Source of the DNA: Ktedonosporobacter rubrisoli
Lineage (GTDB): Bacteria > Chloroflexota > Ktedonobacteria > Ktedonobacterales > Ktedonobacteraceae
Reading direction: 5' to 3'
Assembly: GCF_004208415.1 (NCBI RefSeq)
Contig: NZ_CP035758.1
Coordinates: 11,276,618 to 11,340,617, forward strand
DNA: 64,000 bases
In this document: one piece after another, positions 17,500 through 27,088 of the stretch
Layout: each line of letters begins with the position of its first letter
Numbering within the stretch: position 1 is the stretch's first letter
Translations under genes and position numbers: made by a program
Notes under the pieces: generated by a model
What the model saw: the letters and a program-made list of their open reading frames with translations, nothing else
What the model was told of the DNA's origin: nothing
Database searches by the model: none

Positions 17500-18711
17500 A
17501 TGAAAGCAAATCTCCAGCAAGAAGAGTTAAGGCGTTTACGCCTGGCTCGCATAGCGATTGTTGTCTTCTTTTTTACAAACGGTTTAATAGCAGCGAGTAT
17601 GTCAGCGCGTCTCCCAACAATACAAATAAAGCTGGCTTTGTCTCCTGGTCAATTAGGGCTTGCTTTACTAGGGTGTACAGTTGGCGGACTGCTTGCAATG
17701 AATATTGGCGGACGAATTGCCCGGCGTTCTGGCAGCCATAGTGTCGTCACTATAGCGGCAATTGTTATGTGCATTACGCTTCCATTACTTGCATTCGCGC
17801 CGAATTTGTGGCTCCTTCTCATGGCTCTTATCGGTCTGGGGGCCGGCAGTGGCGCGATGGACGTTACAATGAACATGCAGGCAGCTGAGCTTGAGCGGGC
17901 ATATGGCCGCCCTATCTTGAGTTCGTTTCATGCCTGCTTTAGCATTGGTAGCCTGCTCGGTGCCACTCTAGGGAGCCTTCTGGCAGCATTACATATAAGC
18001 CCTGAGCTTCATTTTCTAGCCGTTGCCGGAGTTACTGTTATGAGCATTATCGGGAGCTCACGTTTTCTCCTGGTAGAAGCTGAGCGGCAAGAAGATACGG
18101 CGCAAGTTGGTAGGAAAGCCTCCTCCTTGCGCTTCTCTCCTACGCTGGTAATGCTGGGCTTAATCGCCTTTAGTGCCCTACTTAGTGTAGGCGCTATGTT
18201 CGATTGGAGCGCTGTCTACTTGTCTGACACCCTCCATGCGGAGCCTGGCCTGGCCGCTGCAGGTTTCTCAACATTTTTGGTCTGTATGACGCTTGGACGA
18301 GCTGTTGGGGATTATCTGACGGCGCGCCTGGGAGCTGCAATGCTTGTTCGTAGTGCCTGTTCGCTGGCAGCCCTTGGTCTGGCCCTGGCCCTGCTGGTGC
18401 CATGGGTACCTTTAGCATTTCTTGGTCTGGGTCTGGTAGGGATTGGCCTTTCTGTTCCATTTCCCCTGGTGATAAGTGCGGCTGGACGTCTTTCTAAAAA
18501 GCACGGAGGCTCGATTCTCGTAAACATCACGACATGGGGATACTTCGGCATGATCGCCGGCCCTGCGGTAATTGGTTTTGTCGCCGATCGCTTGGGGCTG
18601 CGTCTCGCATTAGGCCTGGTGGCACTTCTGTGTGTCATGGCGGCGCTGTGTGCCTCGGCGGTGGCAGACTCGCCAATAAAAGCAGTGGATGAGGGCAGCC
18701 TACTCAGCTGA
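17500..18711 (+). CDS. MFS transporter, YbjJ/FucP-like, linked to sugar-acid cluster
   Basis: A 403-residue 12-helix carrier, paralogous to the MFS at 6728-7888: both have F-F-x-N-G-x-x-x-A-S-x-x-x-R-x-P in TM1 and a conserved M-N-x-Q-A-A-x-L-E segment after TM4. I chose ATG 17,500, which leaves a short basic N-terminus before TM1; the 25 extra codons from 17,425 look non-coding. The ribosome site is weak. Its place after the sugar-acid operon suggests it imports the substrate or exports a product, but a terminator and 550 bp separate them. Confidence 0.75.
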   Translation: MKANLQQEELRRLRLARIAIVVFFFTNGLIAASMSARLPTIQIKLALSPGQLGLALLGCTVGGLLAMNIGGRIARRSGSHSVVTIAAIVMCITLPLLAFAPNLWLLLMALIGLGAGSGAMDVTMNMQAAELERAYGRPILSSFHACFSIGSLLGATLGSLLAALHISPELHFLAVAGVTVMSIIGSSRFLLVEAERQEDTAQVGRKASSLRFSPTLVMLGLIAFSALLSVGAMFDWSAVYLSDTLHAEPGLAAAGFSTFLVCMTLGRAVGDYLTARLGAAMLVRSACSLAALGLALALLVPWVPLAFLGLGLVGIGLSVPFPLVISAAGRLSKKHGGSILVNITTWGYFGMIAGPAVIGFVADRLGLRLALGLVALLCVMAALCASAVADSPIKAVDEGSLLS

Positions 18712-18899
18712 GATCTGCCCTCTATCCTGACATTGGTTCGTGATATGGACGCGCGGGTGGCTTACTTACAAGGCTGATGGTTTCTGATCCTTGCCGGGAA
18801 CTTAATAGGCTGATTTCTGCGGTTAGTGAGCAGGCCCAAAAATAGGCTATACTAAGAGCATGCGTTCTGTTGAGAGCAACCGGCCAGGAGATAACTAGC

Positions 18900-19550
18900 A
18901 TGACGGGCAAGAATATGCACGAAGAACAGGATAGCGTCGAAGAGCAAATCATAGAAGATGTGCAAAAACAGCATGGATCTCCATTTCTTGCGCTGCTCAG
19001 CTTTCTCCTGGCTGCTCTCCTCCTGCTCTTCTTCTTCTCTTCTCAGTTTGCTAGCCTGGTCAAGCTGCTATTCCTCGGCGGTGCGCTGCTCTTTGGTATA
19101 CTGGGTATTATCTTATGTGAGAAACGCTTCTCTAATTCGACCAATTCAGCTATGGAAAACGAACAACATTACGATCAGACCCTCACCGACTTTGAACAGC
19201 TGGTCCGCGAGGCTCTCGACGCTATTCCCTCCGAATTTCATGAGCAGATGGATAATCTTGTTGTCCTGGTTGAGGATGAACCAGATTCCGCCCTTATAGA
19301 AACTCTCTATGGAGGTAATATATCAGGAAGGGGTTGGCTGCTGGGATTGTATCAAGGCATTCCGCTCACCCAGCAAAGTTACAGCCAGACCCGTCTCCCG
19401 GAGCGCATCACCATTTATCAGCGCAACATCGAGCTCTACTGCCAGGGCGACCCCGAGCGTATCCGCGAACAGGTACGCAGCACTGTCTTGCATGAGGTCG
19501 CTCATCATTTCGGTATGGACCACCACGATATGCCTATCTGGGTGCGCTGA
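18900..19550 (+). CDS. Membrane-anchored zincin-like metallopeptidase
   Basis: A 216-residue protein. Residues about 30-75 hold two transmembrane helices; the rest is a soluble domain ending in H-E-V-A-H-H-F-G-M-D-H (about 198-208), the HExxHxxGxxH zinc-binding motif of the Zincin_1 (DUF1025/PF06262) family, preceded by R-I-T-I-Y-Q-R-N-I-E as in that family. Most family members are soluble proteins of about 120 residues, so the fused two-helix anchor is an addition. Ribosome site CCAGGAGA before ATG 18,900. Substrate is unknown. Confidence 0.8.
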   Translation: MTGKNMHEEQDSVEEQIIEDVQKQHGSPFLALLSFLLAALLLLFFFSSQFASLVKLLFLGGALLFGILGIILCEKRFSNSTNSAMENEQHYDQTLTDFEQLVREALDAIPSEFHEQMDNLVVLVEDEPDSALIETLYGGNISGRGWLLGLYQGIPLTQQSYSQTRLPERITIYQRNIELYCQGDPERIREQVRSTVLHEVAHHFGMDHHDMPIWVR

Positions 19551-19613
19551 TCCTCACAGCTCGCTATCCATCTACCGTTGCTAAAATCTGATACTATCCT
19601 AAGCAATCCTCAG

Positions 19614-21377
19614 CTATCCACACAATCGCAGGAAAACAGCCCTGGGCTGTGACGATTGCAGGAAAACAGAAGCGAACCAACCAGGATAATAGTAGATCTT
19701 TCCCCGAAGGAATCGGGCGGGTGTTTCTCCCGTCGGCGGCAACAGTAACGCCGAACCCGTTGTGGTATACGCAACAGGCTTGACCCGTGGGTCAGAAATC
19801 GAGCAAGCCCTCGCCTTGCCCGCCTGTTTCATTTGAACAAGATACGCTACACCCAGTCTCGCAATATTGACGGAGGCGCAATAATCCCGATCCCCATTGT
19901 AGGAACAATTGGTGCAATACATCCAACGCCCCCACTTCACCCCCTCTTGGCGATCAGAGGGAGAACGATAGGTGTTTGCGGGCACCCCGCAGCGTGGGCA
20001 GGTATGCGAGGTCCCACGGGGCTGGCAGGTGAGGAACCGCAAGCCAACGAGGTGGCACTTATACCGAAGCAGTCGCCAAATTTCGCCTCGGATCGTCGCG
20101 TTGGTTCTGTAATTGCGCCAGCGTCCCCGCACGCCTTTGCCACGCCCGGTGGATTTGAGCGTTTTGAGCGACTCCATGGACAAGAGCGAACAATCATGAA
20201 TCTGACACAGCAGCAGCAACACATTACTTGCCAGATGGGCTAATGCCCGATTCCTCCAGTTGTACTTGCGCCAACAGCGCTCGATTTCGCGTCGATATAG
20301 GGCCAACCTCTTCGCGTACCAGAGGCATTTGGAGTCTTCTTCTGGCAAGGCATCGCGTTGCTGTTCGTAGAGAGCCACCTTTTTCTTCAACTCATCAATC
20401 TGACGACGAGTGCGAGCTTGTCTGCCATCAAAGTTGCCAGTGTTAAGAAAGAGAGGTTTGCCTACTTGCTCGTTGTGTTCATTGACCGCCGTTGCGGTCA
20501 GCAAGGTGTGGATGCCCCAGTCAGCACCTAAGATTCTTTCAACCTGTTCCCAGGTGGGAAGCTCCGTTTTCTCCACCTCGACGATGAAGTCGAGCACAGC
20601 GAACCGCTCTCCCTCGGCTCGGCGCTCTTCGCGCAGCGTGGGAGCCATCAGTTCTCCCTCCCAGAGGCGTTCTTTGAGGCACTCGGGCAAGGCAATGATG
20701 GTGTCTGTTTTGCGCCAGCGCCAGACTCCTGCTTCGTCTGGATACCGGAACCGAAAGCGTGCCACACCTGCATCCAAATCGAGTGCGAGACGGTAGGCCT
20801 GGCCCTTCTCGCGCCCATCATCTCCTGCATAGGAGAGCATTCCGACGGAGAGCACCGGGATGGGTTGCAACTCCTCATAGCTTTGAGGGAACTGATCGTG
20901 TTGGAAGAAGTAATTACAGCATTGCTCGACGACATTTTGCAACGTGACAAAACGGGTGTCATCCTCCTCCAGACTCTTTTGCAGGGTGGTAATGGCTTCC
21001 TTGATCGCCTGACGGTTTTTGCCTGCTGGTCGCTTGTCCGTTTGGGGGCGGATGAAGCCATCGGAGAGGATGGGGGCGACCACTGCAAACGCTTTCTTCC
21101 GCTCAGCTTGCCCACGTAAGAGCCTGCCCACGACTTCACTCTCGCATCTCCACTGACGATCACCGTGCGGTAGCGGGCTTCCGATACACTTGCCGACCTG
21201 TTTCCAGGCAGGTCCGGTGCGCTCACTCCCGAAGTCGTCGAGGAAGGGCCAGAGGATGATGAGTGCTTTATTGACCACCATCTTACTTGCATCCAACAAG
21301 CGCAAAGCGTCAGCCTGGGCTTCATCCGGCAAGCGCACATCATAGGTCAAGGGCTGGTGGGTACGATTGGTACGCAT
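19614..21377 (-). CDS. tnpB: TnpB-family RNA-guided nuclease / OrfB-like protein
   Basis: A 587-residue TnpB-like protein, larger than the usual 370-450. The RuvC-like catalytic residues are visible: D286 in G-A-D-W-G-I, E402 in S-M-E-S-L, and D496 in G-D-R-D-Y-C-A-S-V-N. A zinc ribbon with C460, C463, C488 and C491 lies between the last two. AAAGGAGGA is 3 nt upstream of ATG 21,377; the longer TTG/GTG frame is discarded. No tnpA (Y1 transposase) is adjacent, so it is a lone OrfB. The last about 60 residues are not part of the fold and may reflect an overlapping guide-RNA scaffold. Confidence 0.85.
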   Translation of the reverse strand: MRTNRTHQPLTYDVRLPDEAQADALRLLDASKMVVNKALIILWPFLDDFGSERTGPAWKQVGKCIGSPLPHGDRQWRCESEVVGRLLRGQAERKKAFAVVAPILSDGFIRPQTDKRPAGKNRQAIKEAITTLQKSLEEDDTRFVTLQNVVEQCCNYFFQHDQFPQSYEELQPIPVLSVGMLSYAGDDGREKGQAYRLALDLDAGVARFRFRYPDEAGVWRWRKTDTIIALPECLKERLWEGELMAPTLREERRAEGERFAVLDFIVEVEKTELPTWEQVERILGADWGIHTLLTATAVNEHNEQVGKPLFLNTGNFDGRQARTRRQIDELKKKVALYEQQRDALPEEDSKCLWYAKRLALYRREIERCWRKYNWRNRALAHLASNVLLLLCQIHDCSLLSMESLKTLKSTGRGKGVRGRWRNYRTNATIRGEIWRLLRYKCHLVGLRFLTCQPRGTSHTCPRCGVPANTYRSPSDRQEGVKWGRWMYCTNCSYNGDRDYCASVNIARLGVAYLVQMKQAGKARACSISDPRVKPVAYTTTGSALLLPPTGETPARFLRGKIYYYPGWFASVFLQSSQPRAVFLRLCG

Positions 21378-21523
21378 CGTTCCTCCTTTGACGAACATCT
21401 GTCCTCTCCATGAAGTATAGCAGAGATGGAAGCATGGAACAACTCTTTCCACACGAGAAGAAGTTCACGATAGTTGAGCATAGTTCATCAAATCTGGTAA
21501 CTGTTAGTAACCCTAAACAATGT

Positions 21524-22774
21524 TCATTGCGCCTGGCTGGATCGGTTTGTTATCTGCTCTTGTGAAGAGGCGATAATAGATGCCTGCCGTTGAGACCACC
21601 CACGCACCGAAAACAGCGCAAAGATAAGGCAAGCTATGGATAACGCTAGCAAAAGCAGAACGCTGCTATTTGCGCGCTCAGAAGCGTGTGAGCCAACCTG
21701 CCATGACCAGATAAGACTTACGGATATGGGACCGCAAATGAAGCCAAACTGGCGCACGACACCAGATAATGCGCTGGCAGCTCCAAGCGTTTCACGTGGA
21801 CCAATGCTCATAATTAGCGTAATTAAAGGCCCATACGCGATACCATTTCCCAGGCCAATGACCAGAAGGCGCCAATCCAGATTCAGGGCATCGGTAGGGG
21901 TAGCAATCGTTAGCAGCAGAGCCAGCAAACCAAGTAACGTCACGATCCAGCCAATAGGCATCGTTAGGCGAATCCCCAGCGCATCACTAAGATAGCCTCC
22001 CACGGGACTGATAATCGCCATGCCGAGCGATGTAACAAGCAGCGTCGTACCTGCCAATGCCAGGCTCTGGTGATGAACCTCTTGCAAGCCAAAGGGCAAG
22101 AGATAGGCGAGAGCACCGCTGGCCGAACTAAAGAAAAGTAGGGTGAGAAGCGACCATAAGAAGCGGGAATGGCGTAGAAGATATCCCATCTGACTGAGCC
22201 CACTCAACTGAAGCGAGCCAAAACTCACACCAGGAAGGCAGAGCAGCATCAGGATCATCGTAACAAGGACCACCGGCACATTGATCAGGAAGATAGACGG
22301 CCAGCCCCAGCTGGCGAGCAAAAGGCCACCAATGCCAGGCCCTGTAACCGAACCTAATGGACCCATTGCCCCAATAAGGCCCATGGCTCGCCCGCGTTCG
22401 TGGGGCTCAGCTGCTGCTGCGACAAGAGCGACTCCCTGGGTTCCTAACAGGGCTCCAAAGCTTCCTTGAAGAGCACGGGCAATTAGCAAAAAACTAAAGG
22501 ATGGGGCCAGAGCGCAGAGAATACTGGCCAGACCAAAACCTCCCACGCCAATAAGCTGAGTAGCTAGAGGTGGCCAACGTGTAATCACCAGACCAAATGG
22601 GATCATTAATAGGGTCAGGGGTAAAGAGTAACTGGCTATTACCCAGGACATGGTAGCGTCGGATTGCTGAAACGTTTTCCCCATTATTGGCAATGCCAAC
22701 CCAACGCCATTCATATCGACTGTGAACATAAAGACTGAGAATCCTATGGCAAGGACAACTCCCCAACGACGCAT
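21524..22774 (-). CDS. MFS multidrug-type exporter
   Basis: A 416-residue major facilitator with 12 or more hydrophobic segments. The TM1 V-D-M-N-G-V-G-L-A-L-P, W-V-I-A-S-Y-S-L and R-A-L-Q-G-S-F-G-A-L regions and the G-P-G-I-G-G-L-L-L antiporter motif C place it with drug/H+ antiporters of the EmrB/Bcr type. I chose ATG 22,774, with GGAGG 8 nt upstream. It is downstream of, and 160 bp from, the giant LuxR regulator gene end on the same strand direction. Substrate unknown. Confidence 0.8.
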   Translation of the reverse strand: MRRWGVVLAIGFSVFMFTVDMNGVGLALPIMGKTFQQSDATMSWVIASYSLPLTLLMIPFGLVITRWPPLATQLIGVGGFGLASILCALAPSFSFLLIARALQGSFGALLGTQGVALVAAAAEPHERGRAMGLIGAMGPLGSVTGPGIGGLLLASWGWPSIFLINVPVVLVTMILMLLCLPGVSFGSLQLSGLSQMGYLLRHSRFLWSLLTLLFFSSASGALAYLLPFGLQEVHHQSLALAGTTLLVTSLGMAIISPVGGYLSDALGIRLTMPIGWIVTLLGLLALLLTIATPTDALNLDWRLLVIGLGNGIAYGPLITLIMSIGPRETLGAASALSGVVRQFGFICGPISVSLIWSWQVGSHASERANSSVLLLLALSIACLIFALFSVRGWSQRQASIIASSQEQITNRSSQAQ

Positions 22775-22936
22775 AAGCAAATCCTCCAAAGACTATCTTT
22801 TCTTGAGCGAAAGACAGGTATTCAGGCGTGCCAACAGAATAGCATGTGGGAAACAGAGCATACTTCATCTTCGAGGATGATTAGCTATGTGATAGCTTGA
22901 TTGTATGTGGCGTGTTGGGGAACCCAGGGAGGACAA

Positions 22937-25900
22937 TCAGAGCAAGCGTAGTTGACGAGCAATGGCAACTGCCGTCGAACGATTATGGACACCAAGCTTG
23001 CGGTAAATACTGCGCGTCTGGGTGCGGATAGTATTGATAGAGACCACCATTGCGTGCGCAATTTCGGCATTTGAACGCTCATCAGCAAGCAGCTGCAAGA
23101 CACGCCGTTCTTGCCTGCTCAGCGGCTCAGGCAGAGAAGCTATCGCGGCCTGTCCTTGTGGAAAGGCTTGCAGGATGCCTTGAAGGTAGGCACGCAGGGG
23201 CATCTTATGGAGAGAGCGCAGAAGCGAACTCAAGAGCCTGGCCATTGTCTCGCCCTCATCTAGAAAGGGGCGCAAATAGCCCTCAGCGTAGGTCTGAGCA
23301 AGCAATGTGTGTAGGGTTTGTCGAGCCTGGGAACTCTTGCCCAACTTCTCATAGACTAGCGCTAAAAGAGCCTGAGCCTCGAACGATATCCTCTGATGGC
23401 CAGCGGGTAGGGCCTGGTTTAGCAGCGCTTGTAATGTTGCCAGCGCTACCTCTTCTCTGCCTTCTAAGTAATGAGCGCGAGCTATAACCAGTCCTCGCTG
23501 GGCAGAAGAAAATGGAGGCAGTGCTTCCACGAATTGTGCAGAAGCGGCTGTCCAATGCTGGACCGTGGCCAGATCGTTAGTGGATAGTGAGAGCCGAACT
23601 TGCCAGGTAAGCACATCCTGGAAAAGTGGTGAGGCATGATCATATGGTTGTGCTGTTTGAAGATGGGTAAGGAGTGCATTCAAGTGCTGTAATGCTGCTT
23701 TTGATTCGCCCCTGGCGTGCTGTATTCTGGTCAGGAGAAGAGTAGCCTGGACCTCATGAAATTCGTAAGCCAGGCTATGGCCGATATCCTTGACCTCTTC
23801 AGCCTGCTGTTGGGCAATATCGAGCTCATTATGCTCATAGCAGATGCGTCCCAGGCCAAGTAGTGAGTGGCAAATACTGCCGCTATCGATCTGCTCTCTG
23901 GCTTCAACGAGCGCTTGCTGGTAGTACTTACGAGCAAGATGTAGTTTGCCTTGTTCGAAAAACGTAGTTCCAAGCATATTTGCCGTTGTTCTTCTCAGCT
24001 TGAAGTACCGATTCTCTGCGGTTTCACACAGAGCAAGAGCTTCCTCTAACATCCTCTGCGCTACATGAACATTTCCTTTAAAGAGCAATTCGGCCTTTCC
24101 TACAACGCTCAAACTCAGACTCCGCCAGGTTGTTTGCTCCTCTTTCAACCAACTTAGTGCCTCGCGACCAAAGTGAGCTGCTTGAATGGCATCATCTTGC
24201 CGCCAGGCCACAAGGGCGCGCAAAGCGAATACTTCTCCAAGCCTGGGCAGGTTGGCCTCGGCGCGAAAGCTCTGTTCCGCCATCTGCAAGAACTTGCTTA
24301 GCAGTAGCTCCGTAGATGGGGTCAGTCGAGGTGAGATAACTACGGATAGAAGGGCAGTTACGTATGTCAGGCAGAGAGTTGGATGCTGCTGGAGGAGCGC
24401 CTCGGGGAGCTGTCCTAGCCAGCGATAGAGAGTGTGGTATTCTTTGGCTTGCTGATATGCATATGGAGCAGCCAGATGTCGCTCGATTAAATCTGCGGCA
24501 CGTGCATGATCCTGAGCTTGAAGGGCGGCCTCTATCGCATCTGTGTAGAGGTTATGTTCTTCATACCAGCGGCAAGCTCGGGCAGAAATGATACGCAATC
24601 GATCGTCACCTAAACGGGGACGAGCTTCAGCTTGCATGGCTTCGGCAAAGGGTCCATGATAACGAAACCATGTACCGTTGCTATCGAGTGCCTCTAGAAA
24701 AAGATTTGCATGTTCCAGCGTTTCGAGAATGTATTGACTGTTGTTTATCCCTGTTACAGCTGTACAAAGCTGAGCTGTTAAGCGACTAAGGACACTTGTC
24801 TGAAGAAGAAACTGTTGCAACGGCTCTGGCTGAGCGTTGAATACCTCGGCAAGAAAATATTCCTGGAAGGCGTGCGGTCCTTTGATAAGGTGCCATAACG
24901 GAAGGGTAGTTGGCAATTTCTGATTTTGCGAATACCCATTTCCCGTTGTAAGTGGCAAAAGACCATTCTTCCCGGCACATTGAGATGGGATCGAAATCAG
25001 AGAATCTTTAGTTTCCAAGAGCCTGACTGGCTCGCGAAGCGCAACCTGGAGCAGGCGGTGGCCTGCCGCCCAACCTTCCAAATGCATGCTGATATATTGA
25101 ACTATTTCCGCCGCTGGACGTTCCTGGTAGATGGACTGGAGAAAGCTGGCGGTCTCCTCCTGGGTGAAACGTAGAGCGGAGGTGCGCAATTCAAAGAGGT
25201 CATTGCGAGCTCGTAGCCGGATCAGGGGAAGCGGTGGATCATGGCGGCTGATAAGAAGCACATGAAGGCCAGCAGGCAAATAATCAAGGAAGAAAGTTAC
25301 GGTCTCCTGAAGCCGAGGAGAGGTGATAACCTGATAATCATCAAGGATCAAAATACCTCGCTGCTTGCTTTGGGATAATGAGTTCAAGAGAGTTGTCAAA
25401 GCGCTTTCAATAAAGCGCGGCTCAAAAGGAGCTTGAGAAGCGGCATGCAACAGAGATAGGGCTGTATGTACTAAATCTTTATGAAATGTCTGGCAAGCCA
25501 TAGTGAGATATCGCCAGAAGCGCACAGGATCATTATCTCCCGGGTCCAGCGAGACCCAAGCAACCGGAGGAAAATCTTCCTCTTTGCTGTGCCTTGCGAT
25601 CCATTGACCTACCAGTGTTGTCTTCCCAAAGCCGGCAGGAGCTGAAATCAGCGTTAGGCGATGCTCCAGGCTTTTATCAAGTAGAGTCAGCAAGCCCTCA
25701 CGTAAGATGAGCGAAGGGTGTAATTGGGGCAGGTGCAATTTAGGGATGAGCAATGCATCCTGTAGCGAATACGGGAAACTGTTGTGCTGCTGAGGCAGAT
25801 CTGTTGCCAGCGTGTCTGAGGGTGTTTGTAGAGAACTTGTAGTTTCCAACACTTCTTTATTCTGGGCTTGTCTGACCTTCTCCGGTGAGGACAGCAGAGA

Positions 25901-26209
25901 CTTGGCGGCTGACTCTAAACGTGCGAAGGTAATATCATCTGTGCGCCCAACATACTTTTTGGTCGTACGTTTTCCCACGTGCCGATAGGCATACCAATAT
26001 CCGCCTTTGCCCCGTGGTCGCGTTTCATTGAGCAAGGTAAGCTGTCCCTCTTTGCCTTGAAAAGAGAAGGATGTATGCAGGGCCAGGCGTTGGTGCCAGT
26101 AAGATGTTGCTTCGGGTAATATAGATTTTTCAGCACGCTTTATGTCATGCCAGAGGTACTGCTGCTGCTCCTGCAACCAGATCAGTGCTGCTTGTGTTGT
26201 CCTTGTCAT
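22937..26209 (-). CDS. Giant MalT-like LuxR-family ATPase transcriptional regulator
   Basis: A 1,090-residue paralogue of the regulator at 1367-4501. It has the same N-terminal region with YWYAYR...KKYVGR (about 71-88), a Walker A S-A-P-A-G-F-G-K-T-T near residue 190, a Walker B-like G-I-L-I-L-D-D-Y, helical repeats, and a C-terminal LuxR helix-turn-helix (L-S-R-Q-E-R-R-V-L-Q-L-L to K-L-G-V-H-N-R-S). An insertion of about 50 residues in the NTPase-proximal part distinguishes it. The MFS exporter downstream (22,774 leftward) is a candidate target. The shared TGTTGGGTAA element is 28 bp upstream. Confidence 0.9.
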   Translation of the reverse strand: MTRTTQAALIWLQEQQQYLWHDIKRAEKSILPEATSYWHQRLALHTSFSFQGKEGQLTLLNETRPRGKGGYWYAYRHVGKRTTKKYVGRTDDITFARLESAAKSLLSSPEKVRQAQNKEVLETTSSLQTPSDTLATDLPQQHNSFPYSLQDALLIPKLHLPQLHPSLILREGLLTLLDKSLEHRLTLISAPAGFGKTTLVGQWIARHSKEEDFPPVAWVSLDPGDNDPVRFWRYLTMACQTFHKDLVHTALSLLHAASQAPFEPRFIESALTTLLNSLSQSKQRGILILDDYQVITSPRLQETVTFFLDYLPAGLHVLLISRHDPPLPLIRLRARNDLFELRTSALRFTQEETASFLQSIYQERPAAEIVQYISMHLEGWAAGHRLLQVALREPVRLLETKDSLISIPSQCAGKNGLLPLTTGNGYSQNQKLPTTLPLWHLIKGPHAFQEYFLAEVFNAQPEPLQQFLLQTSVLSRLTAQLCTAVTGINNSQYILETLEHANLFLEALDSNGTWFRYHGPFAEAMQAEARPRLGDDRLRIISARACRWYEEHNLYTDAIEAALQAQDHARAADLIERHLAAPYAYQQAKEYHTLYRWLGQLPEALLQQHPTLCLTYVTALLSVVISPRLTPSTELLLSKFLQMAEQSFRAEANLPRLGEVFALRALVAWRQDDAIQAAHFGREALSWLKEEQTTWRSLSLSVVGKAELLFKGNVHVAQRMLEEALALCETAENRYFKLRRTTANMLGTTFFEQGKLHLARKYYQQALVEAREQIDSGSICHSLLGLGRICYEHNELDIAQQQAEEVKDIGHSLAYEFHEVQATLLLTRIQHARGESKAALQHLNALLTHLQTAQPYDHASPLFQDVLTWQVRLSLSTNDLATVQHWTAASAQFVEALPPFSSAQRGLVIARAHYLEGREEVALATLQALLNQALPAGHQRISFEAQALLALVYEKLGKSSQARQTLHTLLAQTYAEGYLRPFLDEGETMARLLSSLLRSLHKMPLRAYLQGILQAFPQGQAAIASLPEPLSRQERRVLQLLADERSNAEIAHAMVVSINTIRTQTRSIYRKLGVHNRSTAVAIARQLRLL

Positions 26210-26236
26210 AAAGCTGCCTCATAATGAAAAGATTGG

Positions 26237-26246
26237 TTACCCAACA
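26237..26246 (-). promoter_or_regulatory. Shared TGTTGGGTAA element, site 2
   Basis: Exact copy of the 10-mer, 28 bp upstream of the second LuxR start, with TATATACTC about 10 bp further upstream, as TATACTC precedes site 1. Confidence 0.4.
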
Positions 26247-26332
26247 ATTCTGTGAAGAGTATATAATCTGGCGAAACTTAATGCAAGCGTTCCCCAACAA
26301 CATGAGCAGTATTAAAAGGAGCTAGAAGCGCT

Positions 26333-27088
26333 CTAGCCCTTGTCCTGAATAGCAACGAATTCGTATAAGAGAGGTTTAAGGCGGGCACCAAGTGTGGTAT
26401 CGTATTGCTCAATCTCCCTAATTAAACATGCTGTTGCGGCCGAGAGAGCTCGACGCAATTCGGGCTCTTCGAGCGAGCGTACAAGCGTATTGGCAAGTGG
26501 ATTGGTAACGGCTACGGGAAGCTTATCGACGCCACGTCGGTGAGCAGATCTTTCCCCTAGGCGAATGCACGAGAGCTCAAAGGTGTGATTGCGAATCTCA
26601 CTGATCCAGTATTCGGCCTGCCATGGTTTGTGGCGCTCGATACTGGAGTGAGCGTGAAGGACATGGTGCCAGCCAAGCCCGATGATATGCCTGATATCGG
26701 CTGAGGGAGTGGATTGTAGGCGCTGAGCCTTACCGAAGAGTGTGTGGAAATGTGGGCCATAGGCGCCGAAGTCATCTTCGGGAGTTACCGATACGTCGGC
26801 CTCCAGTCCATTCGGTAAAAGGAATACCCGATAGATACTGGACCTCACGTACAGATCAAAATAATCTAGGACGCCAAATTCTTGCGCAAGAGCTTGTGTC
26901 CAGTCAGCAATAACCGTTTCAATCGGGTTTCCGCTAGCGATGCCAAAAGTAAGATCGATATCGGACCAGGTATCCTCAGTTCCGGCGGCTGTAGATCCTA
27001 TGAGCGCGCCGCCAGTGACCCGTGAGTCATTTTGCGCCATTTCCAGAATGTAACTTCGCACGCCATCTCGTTGTCTCAGTGTGAACAT
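26333..27088 (-). CDS. Nucleotidyltransferase-domain protein
   Basis: A 251-residue protein with the minimal nucleotidyltransferase motif G-S-T-A-A-G-T-x-D-x-W-S-D-I-D-L (about 31-46), which supplies the metal-binding Asp pair, and a further Asp in E-A-D-V-S-V near residue 96. The C-terminal half is helical. Such proteins transfer AMP or another nucleotide to a drug or protein; an aminoglycoside nucleotidyltransferase-like or house-cleaning role is possible, but substrate cannot be read. Stands alone. Confidence 0.7.
   Translation of the reverse strand: MFTLRQRDGVRSYILEMAQNDSRVTGGALIGSTAAGTEDTWSDIDLTFGIASGNPIETVIADWTQALAQEFGVLDYFDLYVRSSIYRVFLLPNGLEADVSVTPEDDFGAYGPHFHTLFGKAQRLQSTPSADIRHIIGLGWHHVLHAHSSIERHKPWQAEYWISEIRNHTFELSCIRLGERSAHRRGVDKLPVAVTNPLANTLVRSLEEPELRRALSAATACLIREIEQYDTTLGARLKPLLYEFVAIQDKG

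Noticed and set aside
19628..19669. GCAGGAAAACAG repeats as a CRISPR-like array
   Set aside because: Only two copies, with coding sequence between; no further units, no cas genes.
20648..21343. 231-codon minus-strand frame inside tnpB
   Set aside because: Out-of-frame shadow of tnpB; the tnpB frame carries the catalytic motifs.
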